This document shows, piece by piece, positions 16,655-28,216 of a stretch of 64,000 nt of DNA. This stretch comes from Cedecea neteri (GTDB lineage Bacteria; Pseudomonadota; Gammaproteobacteria; Enterobacterales; Enterobacteriaceae), in assembly GCF_000757825.1 (NCBI RefSeq), contig NZ_CP009451.1, forward strand, positions 3,782,001 to 3,846,000. Direction: 5' to 3'. Within the stretch, counting starts at the first letter, position 1, and the number at the start of each line of letters is the position of its first letter. Under the pieces are notes generated by a model. It saw only the letters and a list, made by a program, of their open reading frames with translations. It was not told the origin of the DNA and made no database searches. The position numbers were made by a program, and so were the translations under genes.

Positions 16655-18196
16655 TCAGGCGGAGAGCGCCGCTTCGGCCTCTTCCTCGATGGTCAGCTTC
16701 CAGCCGGTCATGCTTTCCCAATACTGCTGCTCGCGTTCCAGATCAAGCTGCACCAGCGTGTTCTGGCTGAACCAGTCGTGCGGGAAGCGCAGCGTCCAGT
16801 GATTATCGTCGGTTTCCAGCACCAGCGTCGGCGGCGTGGTGGTGGCCTGCCGCTGATTATTCAGCAGCGTTGCAAGACGGATAATCTGGATAAGCGGCAG
16901 GAACTGTTTCTTTTTAAACAGCGTAAAGCGCGGCAGATCGTCCAGCTTAATGGCCTTGCGGTGGTAGCGCACCAGGGAAGCCATCAGCATCTGCTGCTCC
17001 TGATTGAAGCCGGGCAGGTTGCTGTTTTGCAGAATATAGGCCGAGTGACGATGCATCCCGCTGTGGTTGATGCTGAGCCCAACTTCGTGCAGCATCGCGG
17101 CCCACTTCAGCAGCGCGGCCATCTGCAGGTTAGCCAGTTTGTGATTCTGCTTTTCCCACTGCTGATAAAGCAGCTCTACGGTTTCCAGCACCCGGCGAGC
17201 CTGATCGCTGTCGATATGGTACTGCTCCGCCAGGCTTTGCGCGGTGCGAATACGGATATCCTGATGGCGGAAACGGCCTTCCATTTCGTACAGCACGCCT
17301 TCGCGCAGCGCACCGTCTGAAAGACGCAGTTCACGAATGGCGAGCGCGTCAAAAACGCCGCACAGAATCGCGAGCCCCGGCACAAACACCGCTTTACGTT
17401 CTTCGGACAGGCCAGGCAGGCTCAGGGCGTCGAAGTTTTTAAACTTCAGCACTTCCTGCTGCAGCATTTCCAGGCGTTCCGGGGTGATAGTCCCGTCTTT
17501 CTCGCCCATCTCAATCAGTACTTCATGCGCCGCCTTGATGGAGCCAGAGGCGCCCAGCGCTACTTTCCAGCCCTGCAGGCGATACTGCCAGGCAAGCGTT
17601 TCCAGCTTCTGAATTGCCGCCATGCGGGCGCGCTTAAAGCTTTCCGGCGTGATGACCCCGCCGGGGAAGAAGTTTTGCGCAAAGCTGACGCAGCCCATAC
17701 GGCGGCTTTCGACCAGCATTGGCTCAAAATCTTCACCGATAACCAGCTCGGTGGAGCCGCCGCCGATGTCAATTACCAGCTTGCGGCCTCTTTCCGGCTG
17801 AGTGTGTTCCACGCCCATAAAAATCAGGCGCGCTTCCTCGTTCCCGGGAATGATTTCAATCGGGTAGGGGATGACTTTTTCAGCGCGTTTCAGAAACTCG
17901 GCGGCGTTGGTGGCCTCGCGAAGCGAGTGGGTGCCCACAATGCACACGTTGTCCGCTGCAAATCCCTGCAGGCGTTCGGCAAACAGCGCCAGACAGGAGA
18001 GGCCACGCTCCATGGCCTCCTCGCTTAATTTGTTATCAGGGCCAAGGCCGTCCGCAAGATGCACGCGCTGCTTCAGGCGACCAATGATTTGCATGGCGCC
18101 ATCCACCACACGGGCTATGACCATGTGGAAACTGTTAGAGCCGAGGTCGACCGCAGCGAACTCCTGCGGCCGTGGAGCATGGTTTGATATCGGCAT
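16655..18196 (-). CDS. ppx: Exopolyphosphatase
   Basis: A 513-residue protein, the same length as E. coli Ppx. It has the actin/Hsp70-like phosphate loops [16 protein letters not shown] and [15 protein letters not shown], the catalytic Glu region NEEARLIF, and the C-terminal HD-like helical domain ([17 protein letters not shown]). It removes terminal phosphate from polyphosphate and also acts on guanosine pentaphosphate. It lies 23 bp downstream of ppk in the same transcription unit. Confidence 0.98.
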   Translation of the reverse strand: MPISNHAPRPQEFAAVDLGSNSFHMVIARVVDGAMQIIGRLKQRVHLADGLGPDNKLSEEAMERGLSCLALFAERLQGFAADNVCIVGTHSLREATNAAEFLKRAEKVIPYPIEIIPGNEEARLIFMGVEHTQPERGRKLVIDIGGGSTELVIGEDFEPMLVESRRMGCVSFAQNFFPGGVITPESFKRARMAAIQKLETLAWQYRLQGWKVALGASGSIKAAHEVLIEMGEKDGTITPERLEMLQQEVLKFKNFDALSLPGLSEERKAVFVPGLAILCGVFDALAIRELRLSDGALREGVLYEMEGRFRHQDIRIRTAQSLAEQYHIDSDQARRVLETVELLYQQWEKQNHKLANLQMAALLKWAAMLHEVGLSINHSGMHRHSAYILQNSNLPGFNQEQQMLMASLVRYHRKAIKLDDLPRFTLFKKKQFLPLIQIIRLATLLNNQRQATTTPPTLVLETDDNHWTLRFPHDWFSQNTLVQLDLEREQQYWESMTGWKLTIEEEAEAALSA

Positions 18197-18219
18197 AATT
18201 TTATCTTCGCCTGAGAGCG

Positions 18220-20280
18220 TTAGTCAGGTTGTTCCAGAGATTTAATATAATCGTAGATCGCCAATTGCGAACGCACTTTACGGCGATTGCCGCGCGGTAC
18301 ATAGCGATTACTCAGTTCTTTGTCGATGATACGCGCTTTCACCGTGTCGTTAAGCTGGATATCAATGATATCGAGCATGCGTTGCTTCAGGCGCGGATCG
18401 AGGACCGGCACGGCCACTTCAATTCTGTAGTCGATGTTACGGGTCATCCAGTCGGCAGAAGAGAGGAAGACTTTCTTATCGCCGCCGTTTTCAAAGATAT
18501 ACACCCGATCGTGCTCGAGGTAACGGTCAACGATGCTCAGCACGCGAATATTATCGCTGATCCCTTCGAGTTCTGGAATCAAAGAACACATCCCGCGCAC
18601 CAGCAGGTTAACCTTCACGCCCACGCTGGACGCAGCATAAAGCCGGTCCACCAGGCCTTTGTCCACCAGGTTATTCAGCTTCAGCGTAATGCCCGCAGGC
18701 TGCCCGTTTTGAGCGTTCTTGATTTCGCGATCGACCAAATCATACAGCAGGCGGCGCGAGTTCTGTGGCGACACCAGCAGGTAGTCGAAGGTCACCGGCC
18801 GGTACGGGTTTTCAATAAAGTTAAACACGCGACGTACTTCGTTGGTGATGCGTGCATCGGCGGTTAATAGCGAGTAGTCCGTGTAGAGCCGGGCGGTTTT
18901 CTCGTTAAAGTTACCGGTCCCGATGTGCGCATAACGCACAATCTCTTCGCCTTCCATACGCGAGATAAGGAATAGTTTGGCGTGAATTTTCAGGCCCGGC
19001 GCGGAGAAGATAACGTGGACGCCCGCCTCGGTAAGGCGCTTCGCCCAGTGAATATTCGCTTCTTCGTCAAAACGTGCCTGCAGCTCTACCACCACGGTGA
19101 CTTTCTTGCCGTTGTGGGCGGCGTGGATCATGGCGTCAATAATGCGCGAGTCTTTCGCCACGCGGTAGATATTGATTTTTATCGCCAGCACGCTTGGGTC
19201 GAACGAGGCCTGACGCAGCAGCTCAAGGACGTGTTCGAAGGTGTGATACGGGTAATAAAGCAGGACGTCACGCTCGCGGATGGCGTCGAAGCCGTTCCGG
19301 AACTTATCAAATCCTATATGACGCAGGCGCGGCAGCGGCTTATTCACCAGGTTAGCTTTTCCGACGTTCGGGAAGCCGATGAAGTCTTTAAAGTTGTGGT
19401 AGCGGCCGCCGGGAATGATCGAGTCGTAGTTGGAGATGGTCAGCTTGTTGCGCAGCATCTCCACCATCGCATCCGGCATATCGCGCTGATAAACAAAGCG
19501 CACCGGCTCGGCGGTCAGGCGCTGCTTCAGGCTGGAAGACATCAGCTCCAGCAGGCTGGACTCCATTTCGGTGACCAGATCGTACTCGGCGTCACGCGTC
19601 ATCTTCATCGAATAGGCGTTCAGCGCGTCATAGTCGAAGAACCCTTTGAAAATATCGTCCAGGCAGTAACGCAGGATGTTATCCAGCAGGATCATCGGCT
19701 TACGGCGGCGCGGCGCTTCCGGCGGCAGGTTCACAAAACGCGGTACTTTATCAGACGGGATTTCCAGCAGCGCGTAACGAATGCTGTCGCCGCGAATAAT
19801 TTCTACCGCCAGATAGGTGTAGTCATCTTTCAGGAACTGCACCAGGTCGGTATCGCGGTTGATCAAAATCGGCGTGATGTGCGGGCGAAGCTGATGCTTA
19901 AAGTAGCTGCGTAGCCAGCTTTGCTGGTTTTCGGAAAGCTGGCGTTCGTTGATCAGGAAGATTTGATTGCGCGCCATCTCCAGCAGCAGGTCGTTGTACA
20001 GGCCGTCGAACTCCTGATCGGCCTTTAGCACCCGGGCCTGGATCTTATTCAACAGGTGACGCTGGTTGGAGGGGGAACCCTGTTCTTCACTGATTAAAAT
20101 GCGGCGTTTTAGCTCCGCAAAACGCACTTTATAGAATTCATCGAGGTTATTGGAATAGATGCCGAGAAAACGCATCCTTTCAATCAACGGGTTGAGCTTG
20201 TCCGCCGCTTCCTGCAGAACGCGTTCGTTAAAAGACAACCAGCTCAGTTCTTTTTCGATATACAGCTTATCCTGACCCAT
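18220..20280 (-). CDS. ppk: Polyphosphate kinase 1
   Basis: A 686-residue protein matching E. coli Ppk in full length. The N-terminal domain begins [16 protein letters not shown]. The first autophosphorylated histidine is in [13 protein letters not shown], and the second conserved histidine segment is [14 protein letters not shown]. It polymerises the gamma-phosphate of ATP into polyphosphate at the inner membrane. It forms an operon with ppx, coupling synthesis and degradation. A PhoB-like repeat lies upstream. Confidence 0.98.
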   Translation of the reverse strand: MGQDKLYIEKELSWLSFNERVLQEAADKLNPLIERMRFLGIYSNNLDEFYKVRFAELKRRILISEEQGSPSNQRHLLNKIQARVLKADQEFDGLYNDLLLEMARNQIFLINERQLSENQQSWLRSYFKHQLRPHITPILINRDTDLVQFLKDDYTYLAVEIIRGDSIRYALLEIPSDKVPRFVNLPPEAPRRRKPMILLDNILRYCLDDIFKGFFDYDALNAYSMKMTRDAEYDLVTEMESSLLELMSSSLKQRLTAEPVRFVYQRDMPDAMVEMLRNKLTISNYDSIIPGGRYHNFKDFIGFPNVGKANLVNKPLPRLRHIGFDKFRNGFDAIRERDVLLYYPYHTFEHVLELLRQASFDPSVLAIKINIYRVAKDSRIIDAMIHAAHNGKKVTVVVELQARFDEEANIHWAKRLTEAGVHVIFSAPGLKIHAKLFLISRMEGEEIVRYAHIGTGNFNEKTARLYTDYSLLTADARITNEVRRVFNFIENPYRPVTFDYLLVSPQNSRRLLYDLVDREIKNAQNGQPAGITLKLNNLVDKGLVDRLYAASSVGVKVNLLVRGMCSLIPELEGISDNIRVLSIVDRYLEHDRVYIFENGGDKKVFLSSADWMTRNIDYRIEVAVPVLDPRLKQRMLDIIDIQLNDTVKARIIDKELSNRYVPRGNRRKVRSQLAIYDYIKSLEQPD

Positions 20281-20392
20281 TAGTCCTCACACTCCGTTTT
20301 CGTGGACGTGGCAATGCCGTCACCGTCACGTCAGTTATTATGGCGAGCTTTAGCGGAGAATGTCCAACTATGCAGATGAAACTCTCTCATCT

Positions 20393-20414
20393 GACCATGA
20401 CAACTTTATGAGAG
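20393..20414 (-). promoter_or_regulatory. Candidate Pho box upstream of ppk
   Basis: On the minus strand two adjacent 11-mers, CTCTCATAAAG and TTGTCATGGTC, resemble the PhoB repeat CTGTCATAAAT (9/11 and about 6/11). The site lies about 115 bp upstream of ppk, consistent with the known phosphate control of ppk-ppx in E. coli. Confidence 0.45.
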
Positions 20415-20424
20415 ACAGACACAA

Positions 20425-20446
20425 AAAAAGGGCCGAAGCCCTTTTT
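20425..20446. terminator. Bidirectional terminator downstream of purN
   Basis: AAAAAGGGC and GCCCTTTTT pair around CGAA, giving an A-rich/T-rich symmetric terminator directly after purN on the minus strand. Confidence 0.85.
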
Positions 20447-20454
20447 ATCTCATA

Positions 20455-21092
20455 TTACTCTGCAGCGTGGCCCTGTGGGGGCAGCTGCACGTCATCAAGC
20501 CAGGCGGCGTTGTGGCGCATTTTTAAACGTTCGTCGAGGAACCAGCTCACCACCAGCGGGTAAATAGCGTGTTCCTGATGCTGAACGCGGGCGGTGATTT
20601 CGTCCTCGTCATCCCCTTCAAACACCGGCACTTTGGCCTGCAGAATAACCGGGCCACCGTCCAGCTCGTCGGTGACAAAATGCACGGAAGTGCCGTGCTC
20701 TTCGTCGCCGTTCTCCAGCACCTGGCGATGCGTATGGAGGCCGGGGTATTTCGGCAGCAGGGAAGGGTGAATATTGAGTAAACGACCGCTGTAGCGGGCC
20801 ACAAAAGCCGGGCTGAGAATACGCATGTAGCCGGCCAGCACCACAACGTCCGGCGCCCAGGCATCGATCTCCTGCATCAGCTGGCGGTCGAAGGCCTCAC
20901 GGCTGGCGAATTCGCTTGCCGCCAGAGCATGGGCGGGGATACCGGCTTCGCGGGCTCGCTCAAGGCCGAACGCGTCGGCCTTATTGCTGAACACCGCGCT
21001 GATGGTGCCGTTAATCTTTTTTTGCTGGCAGGCATCAATGATTGCCTGCAGATTGCTTCCGTTGCCGGAAATCAGCACCACAATGTGTTTCA

Positions 21093-21093
<1 letters not shown>
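20455..21093 (-). CDS. purN: Phosphoribosylglycinamide formyltransferase 1
   Basis: A 212-residue enzyme. The GAR-binding start VVLISGNGSNLQAI, catalytic His/Asn region LNIHPSLLPKYPGLHTH and the folate-site Asp in VTDELDGGPVI are all present. It transfers a formyl group from 10-formyl-tetrahydrofolate to GAR, the third step of purine synthesis. Its ATG overlaps the purM stop by one base (TAATG), so the pair is translationally coupled, as in E. coli. Confidence 0.98.
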
Positions 21094-22205
<1,112 letters not shown>

Positions 22206-22354
22206 TTATCATCGGCAAGAAAAGAATTCCTGAGATAGAATCAATCCAGTCTGGTTGATCTCGATCATCCCATTAGCTGTAGCGCAGCGGCAAAAAAGCG
22301 GTATAATCCGGCGATTTTTTTTGTGGTAGCCAACTATCTCGGGGGAGAAAGAGT

Positions 22355-22981
22355 ATGAAGATCGTGGAAGTGAAACACCCACTCGTCAAACACAAGCTGG
22401 GCCTGATGCGTGAGCAAGACATCAGCACCAAGCGCTTTCGTGAACTCGCCTCTGAAGTGGGCAGCCTGCTGACTTATGAAGCCACTGCGGATCTGGAGAC
22501 TGAGAAAGTCACCATCGAAGGCTGGAACGGCCCGGTGGAAGTTGACCAGATCAAAGGCAAGAAAATTACCGTTGTGCCTATTCTGCGTGCCGGCCTTGGC
22601 ATGATGGAAGGCGTTCTGGAAAACGTCCCGAGCGCGCGCATCAGCGTGGTGGGCGTTTACCGTGATGAAGAAACGCTGCAGCCGGTGCCTTACTTCCAGA
22701 AGCTGGTTTCTAATATAGAAGAGCGCATGGCGCTGGTGGTTGACCCAATGCTGGCAACCGGCGGCTCCATGATTGCTACCATCGACCTGCTGAAGAAAGC
22801 GGGCTGCACCAGCATTAAGGTGCTGGTACTGGTTGCCGCGCCGGAAGGCATTGCCGCGCTTGAAAAAGTACACCCGGACGTAGAGCTGTTCACCGCCTCT
22901 ATCGATCAGGGGCTCAACGAGCACGGGTACATTATTCCTGGCCTCGGTGATGCGGGCGATAAGATATTTGGTACTAAATAA
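22355..22981 (+). CDS. upp: Uracil phosphoribosyltransferase
   Basis: A 208-residue protein with PRPP-binding loop [12 protein letters not shown] and the uracil-binding C-terminal segment [20 protein letters not shown]. It makes UMP from uracil and PRPP. GGGGGAGAAAG precedes the ATG. It is divergent from purMN and co-directional with the uracil permease gene 84 bp downstream, with an intrinsic terminator between that would lower permease expression. Confidence 0.98.
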   Translation: MKIVEVKHPLVKHKLGLMREQDISTKRFRELASEVGSLLTYEATADLETEKVTIEGWNGPVEVDQIKGKKITVVPILRAGLGMMEGVLENVPSARISVVGVYRDEETLQPVPYFQKLVSNIEERMALVVDPMLATGGSMIATIDLLKKAGCTSIKVLVLVAAPEGIAALEKVHPDVELFTASIDQGLNEHGYIIPGLGDAGDKIFGTK

Positions 22982-22988
22982 TAAAATT

Positions 22989-23016
22989 AGCCGACTTCGA
23001 AAGTCGGCTTTTTTTT
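22989..23016 (+). terminator. Terminator/attenuator between upp and uraA
   Basis: AGCCGACTT and AAGTCGGCT form a 9-bp stem with a CGA loop and run into eight T residues. It lies in the upp-uraA gap and probably terminates only part of the transcripts. Confidence 0.85.
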
Positions 23017-23065
23017 GATTGCAGCAAACACCGTTCGTTAAAAATAACACGTAGAGGAAAACAAC

Positions 23066-24352
23066 ATGACCCGCCGCGCTATTGGGGTAAGTGAACGCCC
23101 GCCCTTACTGCAAACGATTCCGTTAAGCCTGCAGCATCTGTTTGCCATGTTCGGCGCGACCGTGCTGGTGCCGATTCTGTTCCACATCAACCCGGCGACG
23201 GTGCTGCTGTTCAACGGTATCGGCACGCTGCTGTACCTGTTTATCTGTAAGGGTAAAATCCCGGCTTACCTCGGGTCCAGCTTCGCGTTTATCTCCCCGG
23301 TGCTGCTGCTGTTGCCGCTAGGTTACGAAGTGGCGCTCGGCGGTTTTATTATGTGCGGCGTGCTGTTCTGCATCGTGGCGCTGATCGTGAAAAAAGCCGG
23401 AACCGGCTGGCTGGACGTGATGTTCCCTCCGGCGGCAATGGGCGCTATTGTGGCGGTTATCGGCCTTGAGCTGGCGGGCGTGGCGGCGAATATGGCCGGG
23501 CTGCTGCCGGCGGAAGGGGCTTCACCGGATTCCACCACCATTATCATTTCACTGGTAACGCTGGCGGTGACGGTGTTTGGCTCGGTGCTGTTCCGCGGTT
23601 TTATGGCGATTATCCCGATTCTTATCGGCGTGCTGGCGGGCTATGCGCTCTCCTTCGCTATGGGCGTGGTGGACGTCACGCCAATCCGCGAAGCGCACTG
23701 GTTTGCGCTGCCAACCTTCTATACGCCGCGCTTTGAGTGGTTTGCTATCTTCACCATTCTGCCGGCTGCGCTGGTGGTGATTGCCGAACACGTGGGCCAC
23801 CTGGTGGTTACCGCCAATATCGTGAAAAAAGATCTGATTCGTGACCCAGGCCTGCACCGCTCGATGTTCGCCAACGGTATCTCGACTATTTTCTCCGGCT
23901 TCTTCGGCTCCACGCCAAACACCACCTACGGTGAAAACATCGGCGTGATGGCTATCACCCGCGTTTACTCGACCTGGGTTATCGGCGGCGCGGCGATTAT
24001 CGCGATTCTGCTTTCCTGCGTCGGCAAGCTGGCGGCGGCGATTCAAATCATCCCAGTGCCGGTAATGGGCGGCGTATCTCTGCTGCTGTACGGCGTAATC
24101 GGCGCATCCGGTATTCGCGTGCTGATCGAGTCCAAAGTGGATTACAGCAAAGCGCAAAACCTGATCCTGACCTCCGTTATCCTGATCATCGGCGTGAGCG
24201 GTGCGAAGGTGCACATCGGTGCGGCGGAGCTGAAAGGCATGGCGCTGGCGACCATCGTCGGCGTGGGCCTGAGCCTTATTTTCAAACTAATCAGCATACT
24301 GCGCCCGGAAGAAGTGGTGCTGGATGCGAAAGAGAACGACGCTCAGCACTGA
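23066..24352 (+). CDS. uraA: Uracil:proton symporter
   Basis: A 428-residue NCS2-family protein with about 14 membrane segments. Typical sequences are LQHLFAMFGATVLVPIL, SSFAFISP, the glutamate-bearing PAALVVIAEHVGHL segment (substrate site) and FFGSTPNTTYGENIGVM. It imports uracil for Upp. It follows upp in the same direction and ends before a GC-rich hairpin. Confidence 0.97.
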   Translation: MTRRAIGVSERPPLLQTIPLSLQHLFAMFGATVLVPILFHINPATVLLFNGIGTLLYLFICKGKIPAYLGSSFAFISPVLLLLPLGYEVALGGFIMCGVLFCIVALIVKKAGTGWLDVMFPPAAMGAIVAVIGLELAGVAANMAGLLPAEGASPDSTTIIISLVTLAVTVFGSVLFRGFMAIIPILIGVLAGYALSFAMGVVDVTPIREAHWFALPTFYTPRFEWFAIFTILPAALVVIAEHVGHLVVTANIVKKDLIRDPGLHRSMFANGISTIFSGFFGSTPNTTYGENIGVMAITRVYSTWVIGGAAIIAILLSCVGKLAAAIQIIPVPVMGGVSLLLYGVIGASGIRVLIESKVDYSKAQNLILTSVILIIGVSGAKVHIGAAELKGMALATIVGVGLSLIFKLISILRPEEVVLDAKENDAQH

Positions 24353-24362
24353 TCGTTTAGCC

Positions 24363-24384
24363 ACCGGGCGGATCCTCGCCCGGT
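24363..24384 (+). terminator. GC-rich hairpin after uraA
   Basis: ACCGGGCG and CGCCCGGT pair around GATCCT, ten bases after the uraA stop. The following TTCTATCC is only weakly T-rich, so termination efficiency is uncertain. Confidence 0.5.
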
Positions 24385-24449
24385 TCTATCCTGCCCCAAA
24401 ACTGTGATAGACTCATCGCGATTTTCTGCCTGTTATGGTTGAGGTACTT

Positions 24450-25151
24450 CTGAATACGCCGGCACAGCTCTCACTGCCACTCTATCTTCCCGACGATGAA
24501 ACCTTTGCGAGTTTCTGGCCGGGTGACAACCCTTCTTTATTAGCCGCACTGCAGTCGGTACTCCGTCAGGATCACAGCGGGTATATCTATTTCTGGTCGC
24601 GTGAAGGCGGCGGGCGCAGCCATTTGCTGCATGCAGCCTGCGCGGAACTTTCCCAGCGTGGCGAAGCCGTGGGCTACGTGCCGCTGGATAAGCGCACCTG
24701 GTTTGTGCCGGAAGTGCTTGATGGAATGGAGCAGCTCTCGCTGGTTTGCATCGACAATATTGAGTGCGTGGCCGGGGATGAACCGTGGGAAATGGCGATT
24801 TTCAATCTCTATAACCGTATTCTGGAGTCAGGGAAAACGCGCCTGCTGATCACCGGTGACAGGCCACCACGCCAGCTCAATCTGCAGCTACCGGACCTGG
24901 CTTCCCGCCTGGACTGGGGGCAAATCTACAAGCTGCAGCCGCTTTCCGATGATGACAAGCTACAGGCGCTCCAGCTGCGTTCCCGGCTGCGAGGGTTTGA
25001 ACTGCCGGAAGACGTGGGGCGCTTTCTGTTAAAACGCCTCGATCGTGAAATGCGCACTCTGTTCATGACGCTCGATCAGCTCGATCACGCCTCAATCACC
25101 GCCCAGCGCAAGCTCACCATTCCGTTCGTGAAAGAAATCCTCAGCCTGTAA
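24450..25151 (+). CDS. hda: Hda, DnaA inactivator (RIDA)
   Basis: A 233-residue AAA+ protein when read from CTG at 24450 ([19 protein letters not shown]), the start established for E. coli Hda. GAGG lies 5-6 bases before that CTG, inside the longer ATG-initiated frame from 24435, which supports the CTG. The N-terminal QLSLPL motif binds the sliding clamp. The nucleotide loop is [10 protein letters not shown], and [12 protein letters not shown] and the DREMRTLF sensor region are conserved. With clamp-DNA it stimulates ATP hydrolysis by DnaA to limit initiation. Confidence 0.95.
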   Translation: MNTPAQLSLPLYLPDDETFASFWPGDNPSLLAALQSVLRQDHSGYIYFWSREGGGRSHLLHAACAELSQRGEAVGYVPLDKRTWFVPEVLDGMEQLSLVCIDNIECVAGDEPWEMAIFNLYNRILESGKTRLLITGDRPPRQLNLQLPDLASRLDWGQIYKLQPLSDDDKLQALQLRSRLRGFELPEDVGRFLLKRLDREMRTLFMTLDQLDHASITAQRKLTIPFVKEILSL

Positions 25152-25153
25152 TT

Positions 25154-25175
25154 TTCCCCGTCCTGCGACGGGGAA
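25154..25175. terminator. Bidirectional terminator between hda and mtnE
   Basis: TTCCCCGTC and GACGGGGAA pair around CTGC between the convergent hda and aminotransferase genes. T-runs are short on both sides. Confidence 0.6.
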
Positions 25176-25182
25176 CGCTTTA

Positions 25183-26343
25183 TTACACCTTACGTAATCT
25201 TTCTGCCGCTGCGTCCAGCGTCGCTTCCTGTTTGGCAAAGCACAGGCGAATCAGCTTGTGCGGGAAGGCATCCGCGCAGAACACCGACAGCGGGATTGCC
25301 GCCACGCCCACTTCTTTGGTTAGCCACTGGCAGAAGCTCACGTCATCGAGATCGGAAATGGCGCTGTAGTCCGCCAGCAGGAAATAGGTGCCTTCGCAGG
25401 GCAGGATTTCGAACCGGCTGTCCGCCAGCGCCTCAACAAAGCGGTCGCGGCGTGCGCGGTAAAACTCCGGCAGTTCGCGATAATGCTCCGGCTCGGCGCG
25501 CAGCATATCGGCAATCGCAAGCTGCGCCGGGGTATTCACCGCAAACGTCAGGTACTGGTGCACTTTACGCAGCTCCGCGCTGATGGCCGCCGGCGCCACG
25601 CAGTAGCCCACCTTCCAGCCCGTCATATGGAACGTTTTGCCGAAAGAGGACACAGAGATAGCGCGCTCGCGCAGCTGCGGGTGAGCCAGCACGCTGGCGT
25701 GGCCTTGTTCGTCGAAGCAAATATGCTCGTACACTTCGTCGCTCAGCACATAAACTTCGTGCTGCCCGATGGCCTGCCACAGCGCGGCAAAATCACTTTT
25801 GCGCCAGACGGTAGCGGACGGGTTGTGTGGCGTGTTAAGAATGACGAGGCGAGTTTTGTCGCTCAGCAGCGCAGCAAACGCCTGCCAGTCAACGCGAAAG
25901 TGAGGCGGCTGGAGCGAAATACGCTTGAGAATACCGCCGGAAAGCGTCACGGCCGGGGCGTAGCTGTCGTAGCTCGGGTCAAAGCAAATCACCTCATCGC
26001 CCGGACGAACCAGCGCGGTGATGGCGGCGTAGAGCGCTTCGGTCGCGCCAGCGGTGACCGTAATATCGGTATTGGCATCCGGCTTGTGGCCGTACAGGGC
26101 TTCGGTTTTCTCGGCGATGGCTTCACGCAGGGCTTGAACGCCGGTCATCGGGGCATACTGGTTCGCGCCCTGGCTTACGTGAAACGCCAGGCGTTCCTGC
26201 AGGAAGCGCGGGCCGTCAAAATCCGGGAAGCCCTGGGAGAGGTTAATCGCGTTGTGCTGCTGCGCCAGAGCGCTCATCTGAGTGAAGATGGTGGTGCCGA
26301 GCGCGGGCAGTTTGCTTTCTGGAATCAAAGGGGAGTGGCTCAT
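25183..26343 (-). CDS. mtnE: Methionine aminotransferase (YbdL/MtnE-type, PLP-dependent)
   Basis: A 386-residue fold-type I aminotransferase. It has NLSQGFPDFDGP, the PLP lysine in SVSSFGKTFHMTGWKVGY, NTPHNPSATVW and VLSDEVYEHI. Sequence and neighbours match the YbdL family, which prefers methionine and transaminates 4-methylthio-2-oxobutyrate to methionine, the final step of methionine salvage. It is divergent from mtnCD, with a MetJ box in the shared region. E. coli keeps this gene next to ybdH (hcxA), whose homologue here ends the same island. Confidence 0.92.
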   Translation of the reverse strand: MSHSPLIPESKLPALGTTIFTQMSALAQQHNAINLSQGFPDFDGPRFLQERLAFHVSQGANQYAPMTGVQALREAIAEKTEALYGHKPDANTDITVTAGATEALYAAITALVRPGDEVICFDPSYDSYAPAVTLSGGILKRISLQPPHFRVDWQAFAALLSDKTRLVILNTPHNPSATVWRKSDFAALWQAIGQHEVYVLSDEVYEHICFDEQGHASVLAHPQLRERAISVSSFGKTFHMTGWKVGYCVAPAAISAELRKVHQYLTFAVNTPAQLAIADMLRAEPEHYRELPEFYRARRDRFVEALADSRFEILPCEGTYFLLADYSAISDLDDVSFCQWLTKEVGVAAIPLSVFCADAFPHKLIRLCFAKQEATLDAAAERLRKV

Positions 26344-26421
26344 TATTCTTCGACCTTAACGTGATGCGTGTGTTTCCCTGTGTTGCCGGGACTATAACAC
26401 GATGTTAAGATTTGGCAATCA

Positions 26422-26437
26422 AGACGCTTAGACGTCT
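26422..26437. promoter_or_regulatory. MetJ box between mtnE and mtnC
   Basis: Two adjacent 8-mers, AGACGCTT and AGACGTCT, match the tandem MetJ operator unit AGACGTCT at 6/8 and 8/8. It lies in the divergent promoter region and should place both sides under S-adenosylmethionine-MetJ repression. Confidence 0.85.
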
Positions 26438-26492
26438 AAATAATAATGACCTCAGTTGCAAACATAAAGCAGCGCTAACGGCTGGAGAGATA

Positions 26493-27176
26493 ATGATTCG
26501 CGCCATTGTTACCGATATTGAAGGCACCACCAGCGACATTCGCTTTGTGCACAACATCCTGTTCCCGTATGCCCGCGAACGCCTCGCAGGTTTTGTTCGC
26601 GCGCAACAGAATGAAATTGCCCCAATACTCAACGACCTGCGGGCGGAAATTAATGAACCACAGGCGGATATTGATCGGCTGATTGAGACGTTGTTTAGCT
26701 TCATGGATGTAGATCGTAAATCTACCGCGCTTAAAGCGCTGCAGGGCCTCATCTGGCGCGATGGCTACGTGAATGGAGACTTCACCGGCCATCTCTATGA
26801 TGATGTTCTGCCCGCGCTGAAGGCCTGGAAACAGCAGGGCATTGCCCTGTATGTCTATTCGTCTGGCTCGGTGGCGGCGCAGAAGCTGCTCTTTGGCTAC
26901 AGCGACGCCGGGAATATTACCGATTTGTTCAGCGGCTATTTTGATACCCACGTTGGGGCCAAGCGAGAAGTGCAGTCCTACCGCAACATCGCGGAACAGG
27001 CCGGCGTGGCGCCAGAAGAGCTGCTGTTCTTGTCCGATATTCACCAGGAGCTGGATGCTGCGCGGGAAGCCGGTTGGCAAACCGTGCAGCTGATTCGCGG
27101 CGAGGCCGATGAAACAAGCAGCCATCGCCAGGTAAACCGTTTCGACCACATTAATCCGGAGTCGTTTTCTTCATGA
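26493..27176 (+). CDS. mtnC: Acireductone synthase (enolase-phosphatase E1)
   Basis: A 227-residue HAD-superfamily enzyme. The start [16 protein letters not shown] carries the nucleophile/acid aspartate region; [12 protein letters not shown] and [12 protein letters not shown] are motifs II and III. It enolises and dephosphorylates diketo-5-methylthiopentyl-1-phosphate. GGAGAG lies before the ATG; upstream in-frame ATG codons overlap the MetJ box and are not used. Its TGA overlaps the mtnD ATG. The dehydratase gene mtnB, which precedes mtnC in related bacteria, is absent: only 55 bp separate the MetJ box from this start. Confidence 0.95.
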   Translation: MIRAIVTDIEGTTSDIRFVHNILFPYARERLAGFVRAQQNEIAPILNDLRAEINEPQADIDRLIETLFSFMDVDRKSTALKALQGLIWRDGYVNGDFTGHLYDDVLPALKAWKQQGIALYVYSSGSVAAQKLLFGYSDAGNITDLFSGYFDTHVGAKREVQSYRNIAEQAGVAPEELLFLSDIHQELDAAREAGWQTVQLIRGEADETSSHRQVNRFDHINPESFSS

Positions 27177-27715
27177 GCGCATTGACCATTTTTACCGATA
27201 CCGAAGCAAAGGAGCCGGTATGGCACAGCACGGACGCGCAAGAAATTCGCGAGCAGCTGAACGCAAAAGACGTGCGTTTTGAGCGCTGGGAAGCGAACCA
27301 GGATTTAGGGGCTAATCCGACGTCGGAGACGGTGATCGGGGCCTACCAGCACGCTATCGACAAGCTGGTGGCGGAGAAGGGCTATCAGAGCTGGGACGTT
27401 ATCAGCCTGCGGGCGGACAACCCACAGAAAGACGTGCTGCGGACCAAGTTCCTGTCCGAGCATACCCACGGCGAAGACGAAGTCCGTTTCTTTGTAGAAG
27501 GCGCGGGGCTGTTCTGCCTGCATCTGGACGACAAGGTGTATCAGATCCTATGCGAGAAGAATGATTTGATTTCCGTCCCGGCCGGAACGCCGCACTGGTT
27601 TGATATGGGGTCAGAGCCGCACTTTACCGCGATTCGTATTTTCGATAATCCGGAAGGCTGGGTGGCTCATTTTACCGGTGATGCGATTGCGGATGCTTAT
27701 CCACGGTTGCCGTAG
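27173..27715 (+). CDS. mtnD: Acireductone dioxygenase
   Basis: A 180-residue cupin. Metal ligands are in [14 protein letters not shown] (H-x-H-x3-E) and PHWFDMG. With Fe2+ it yields formate and 4-methylthio-2-oxobutyrate; with Ni2+ the off-pathway methylthiopropionate. It is coupled to mtnC by an ATGA overlap. The next element downstream is a repeat with the second IS110 copy, which separates mtnCD from mtnA. Confidence 0.97.
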   Translation: MSALTIFTDTEAKEPVWHSTDAQEIREQLNAKDVRFERWEANQDLGANPTSETVIGAYQHAIDKLVAEKGYQSWDVISLRADNPQKDVLRTKFLSEHTHGEDEVRFFVEGAGLFCLHLDDKVYQILCEKNDLISVPAGTPHWFDMGSEPHFTAIRIFDNPEGWVAHFTGDAIADAYPRLP

Positions 27716-27796
27716 TTGATGAGTTGAGTTTTTTGCCGGAAGGGCTGTTATTTTTCTTTAAAAATCTTCCGGGAGAGCTCTTAGGTCCAGTCATTG

Positions 27797-27993
27797 TTCC
27801 GTTCACCCGTAGATCGATTTCCCCTGCATGTTCAGCACACGGTGAACGTGTGAGGGGGAATTACGCCATTCCCCCTCACAACCCCCGGCGCCCGGCGAGC
27901 TCATCGCCGCTGAAGCGGTAAACCCACCGGCTATCACCCAAACATTCGGGGTCGATGAGAGCCGGGGAGCAATTCCACCCTCACCCCGGCCCT
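27797..27993. repeat. MITE-like repeat copy 2, left part
   Basis: Starts TTCCGTTCACC, then a segment close to the end of copy 3 (GTAGATCGATTTCCCCT). It contains an additional palindromic module (GTGAGGGGGAAT/ATTCCCCCTCAC, about 27851-27880) not seen in the other copies, then the shared CGATGAGAGCCGGGG and the IS target CCGGCCCT. Confidence 0.8.
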
Positions 27994-28004
27994 TATGTCT
28001 TGAA

Positions 28005-28185
28005 CTTCCCCGCCAGTGCGGGGAAGATCCCCGACTGATCATCGGGAGGTTGCCGGTGAGCATCCCCTGGCCCTGGTGCTTCCGAGCCCGTGGGAGAGAT
28101 TATGCCCCGGCAACCTTATTCCCTGTCGCCTCAAGACCGAACGGTATCCTGTGCCTCTGAGCACCCACATATAAGGATGGTCTGG
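28005..28185 (+). ncRNA. Predicted IS110 bridge RNA, copy 2
   Basis: Same stems and guide segments as copy 1. The left-target guide ending GGCCCT is at 28069-28074 and the right-target guide GGGAGAG at 28092-28098. A G replaces A between the two guides in the loop (TTCCGAGCC versus TTCCAAGCC), leaving all guide bases unchanged. RNA ends are approximate. Confidence 0.7.
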
Positions 28186-28216
28186 CGATATTATTCATAA
28201 GGTTACGGAGAATCAG

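Noticed and set aside
26448..26480. Ten-codon ORF after the MetJ box, considered as a remnant of mtnB
   Set aside because: Too short, no ribosome site, and no clear similarity to the MtnB termini; a deletion scar cannot be shown from this sequence alone.
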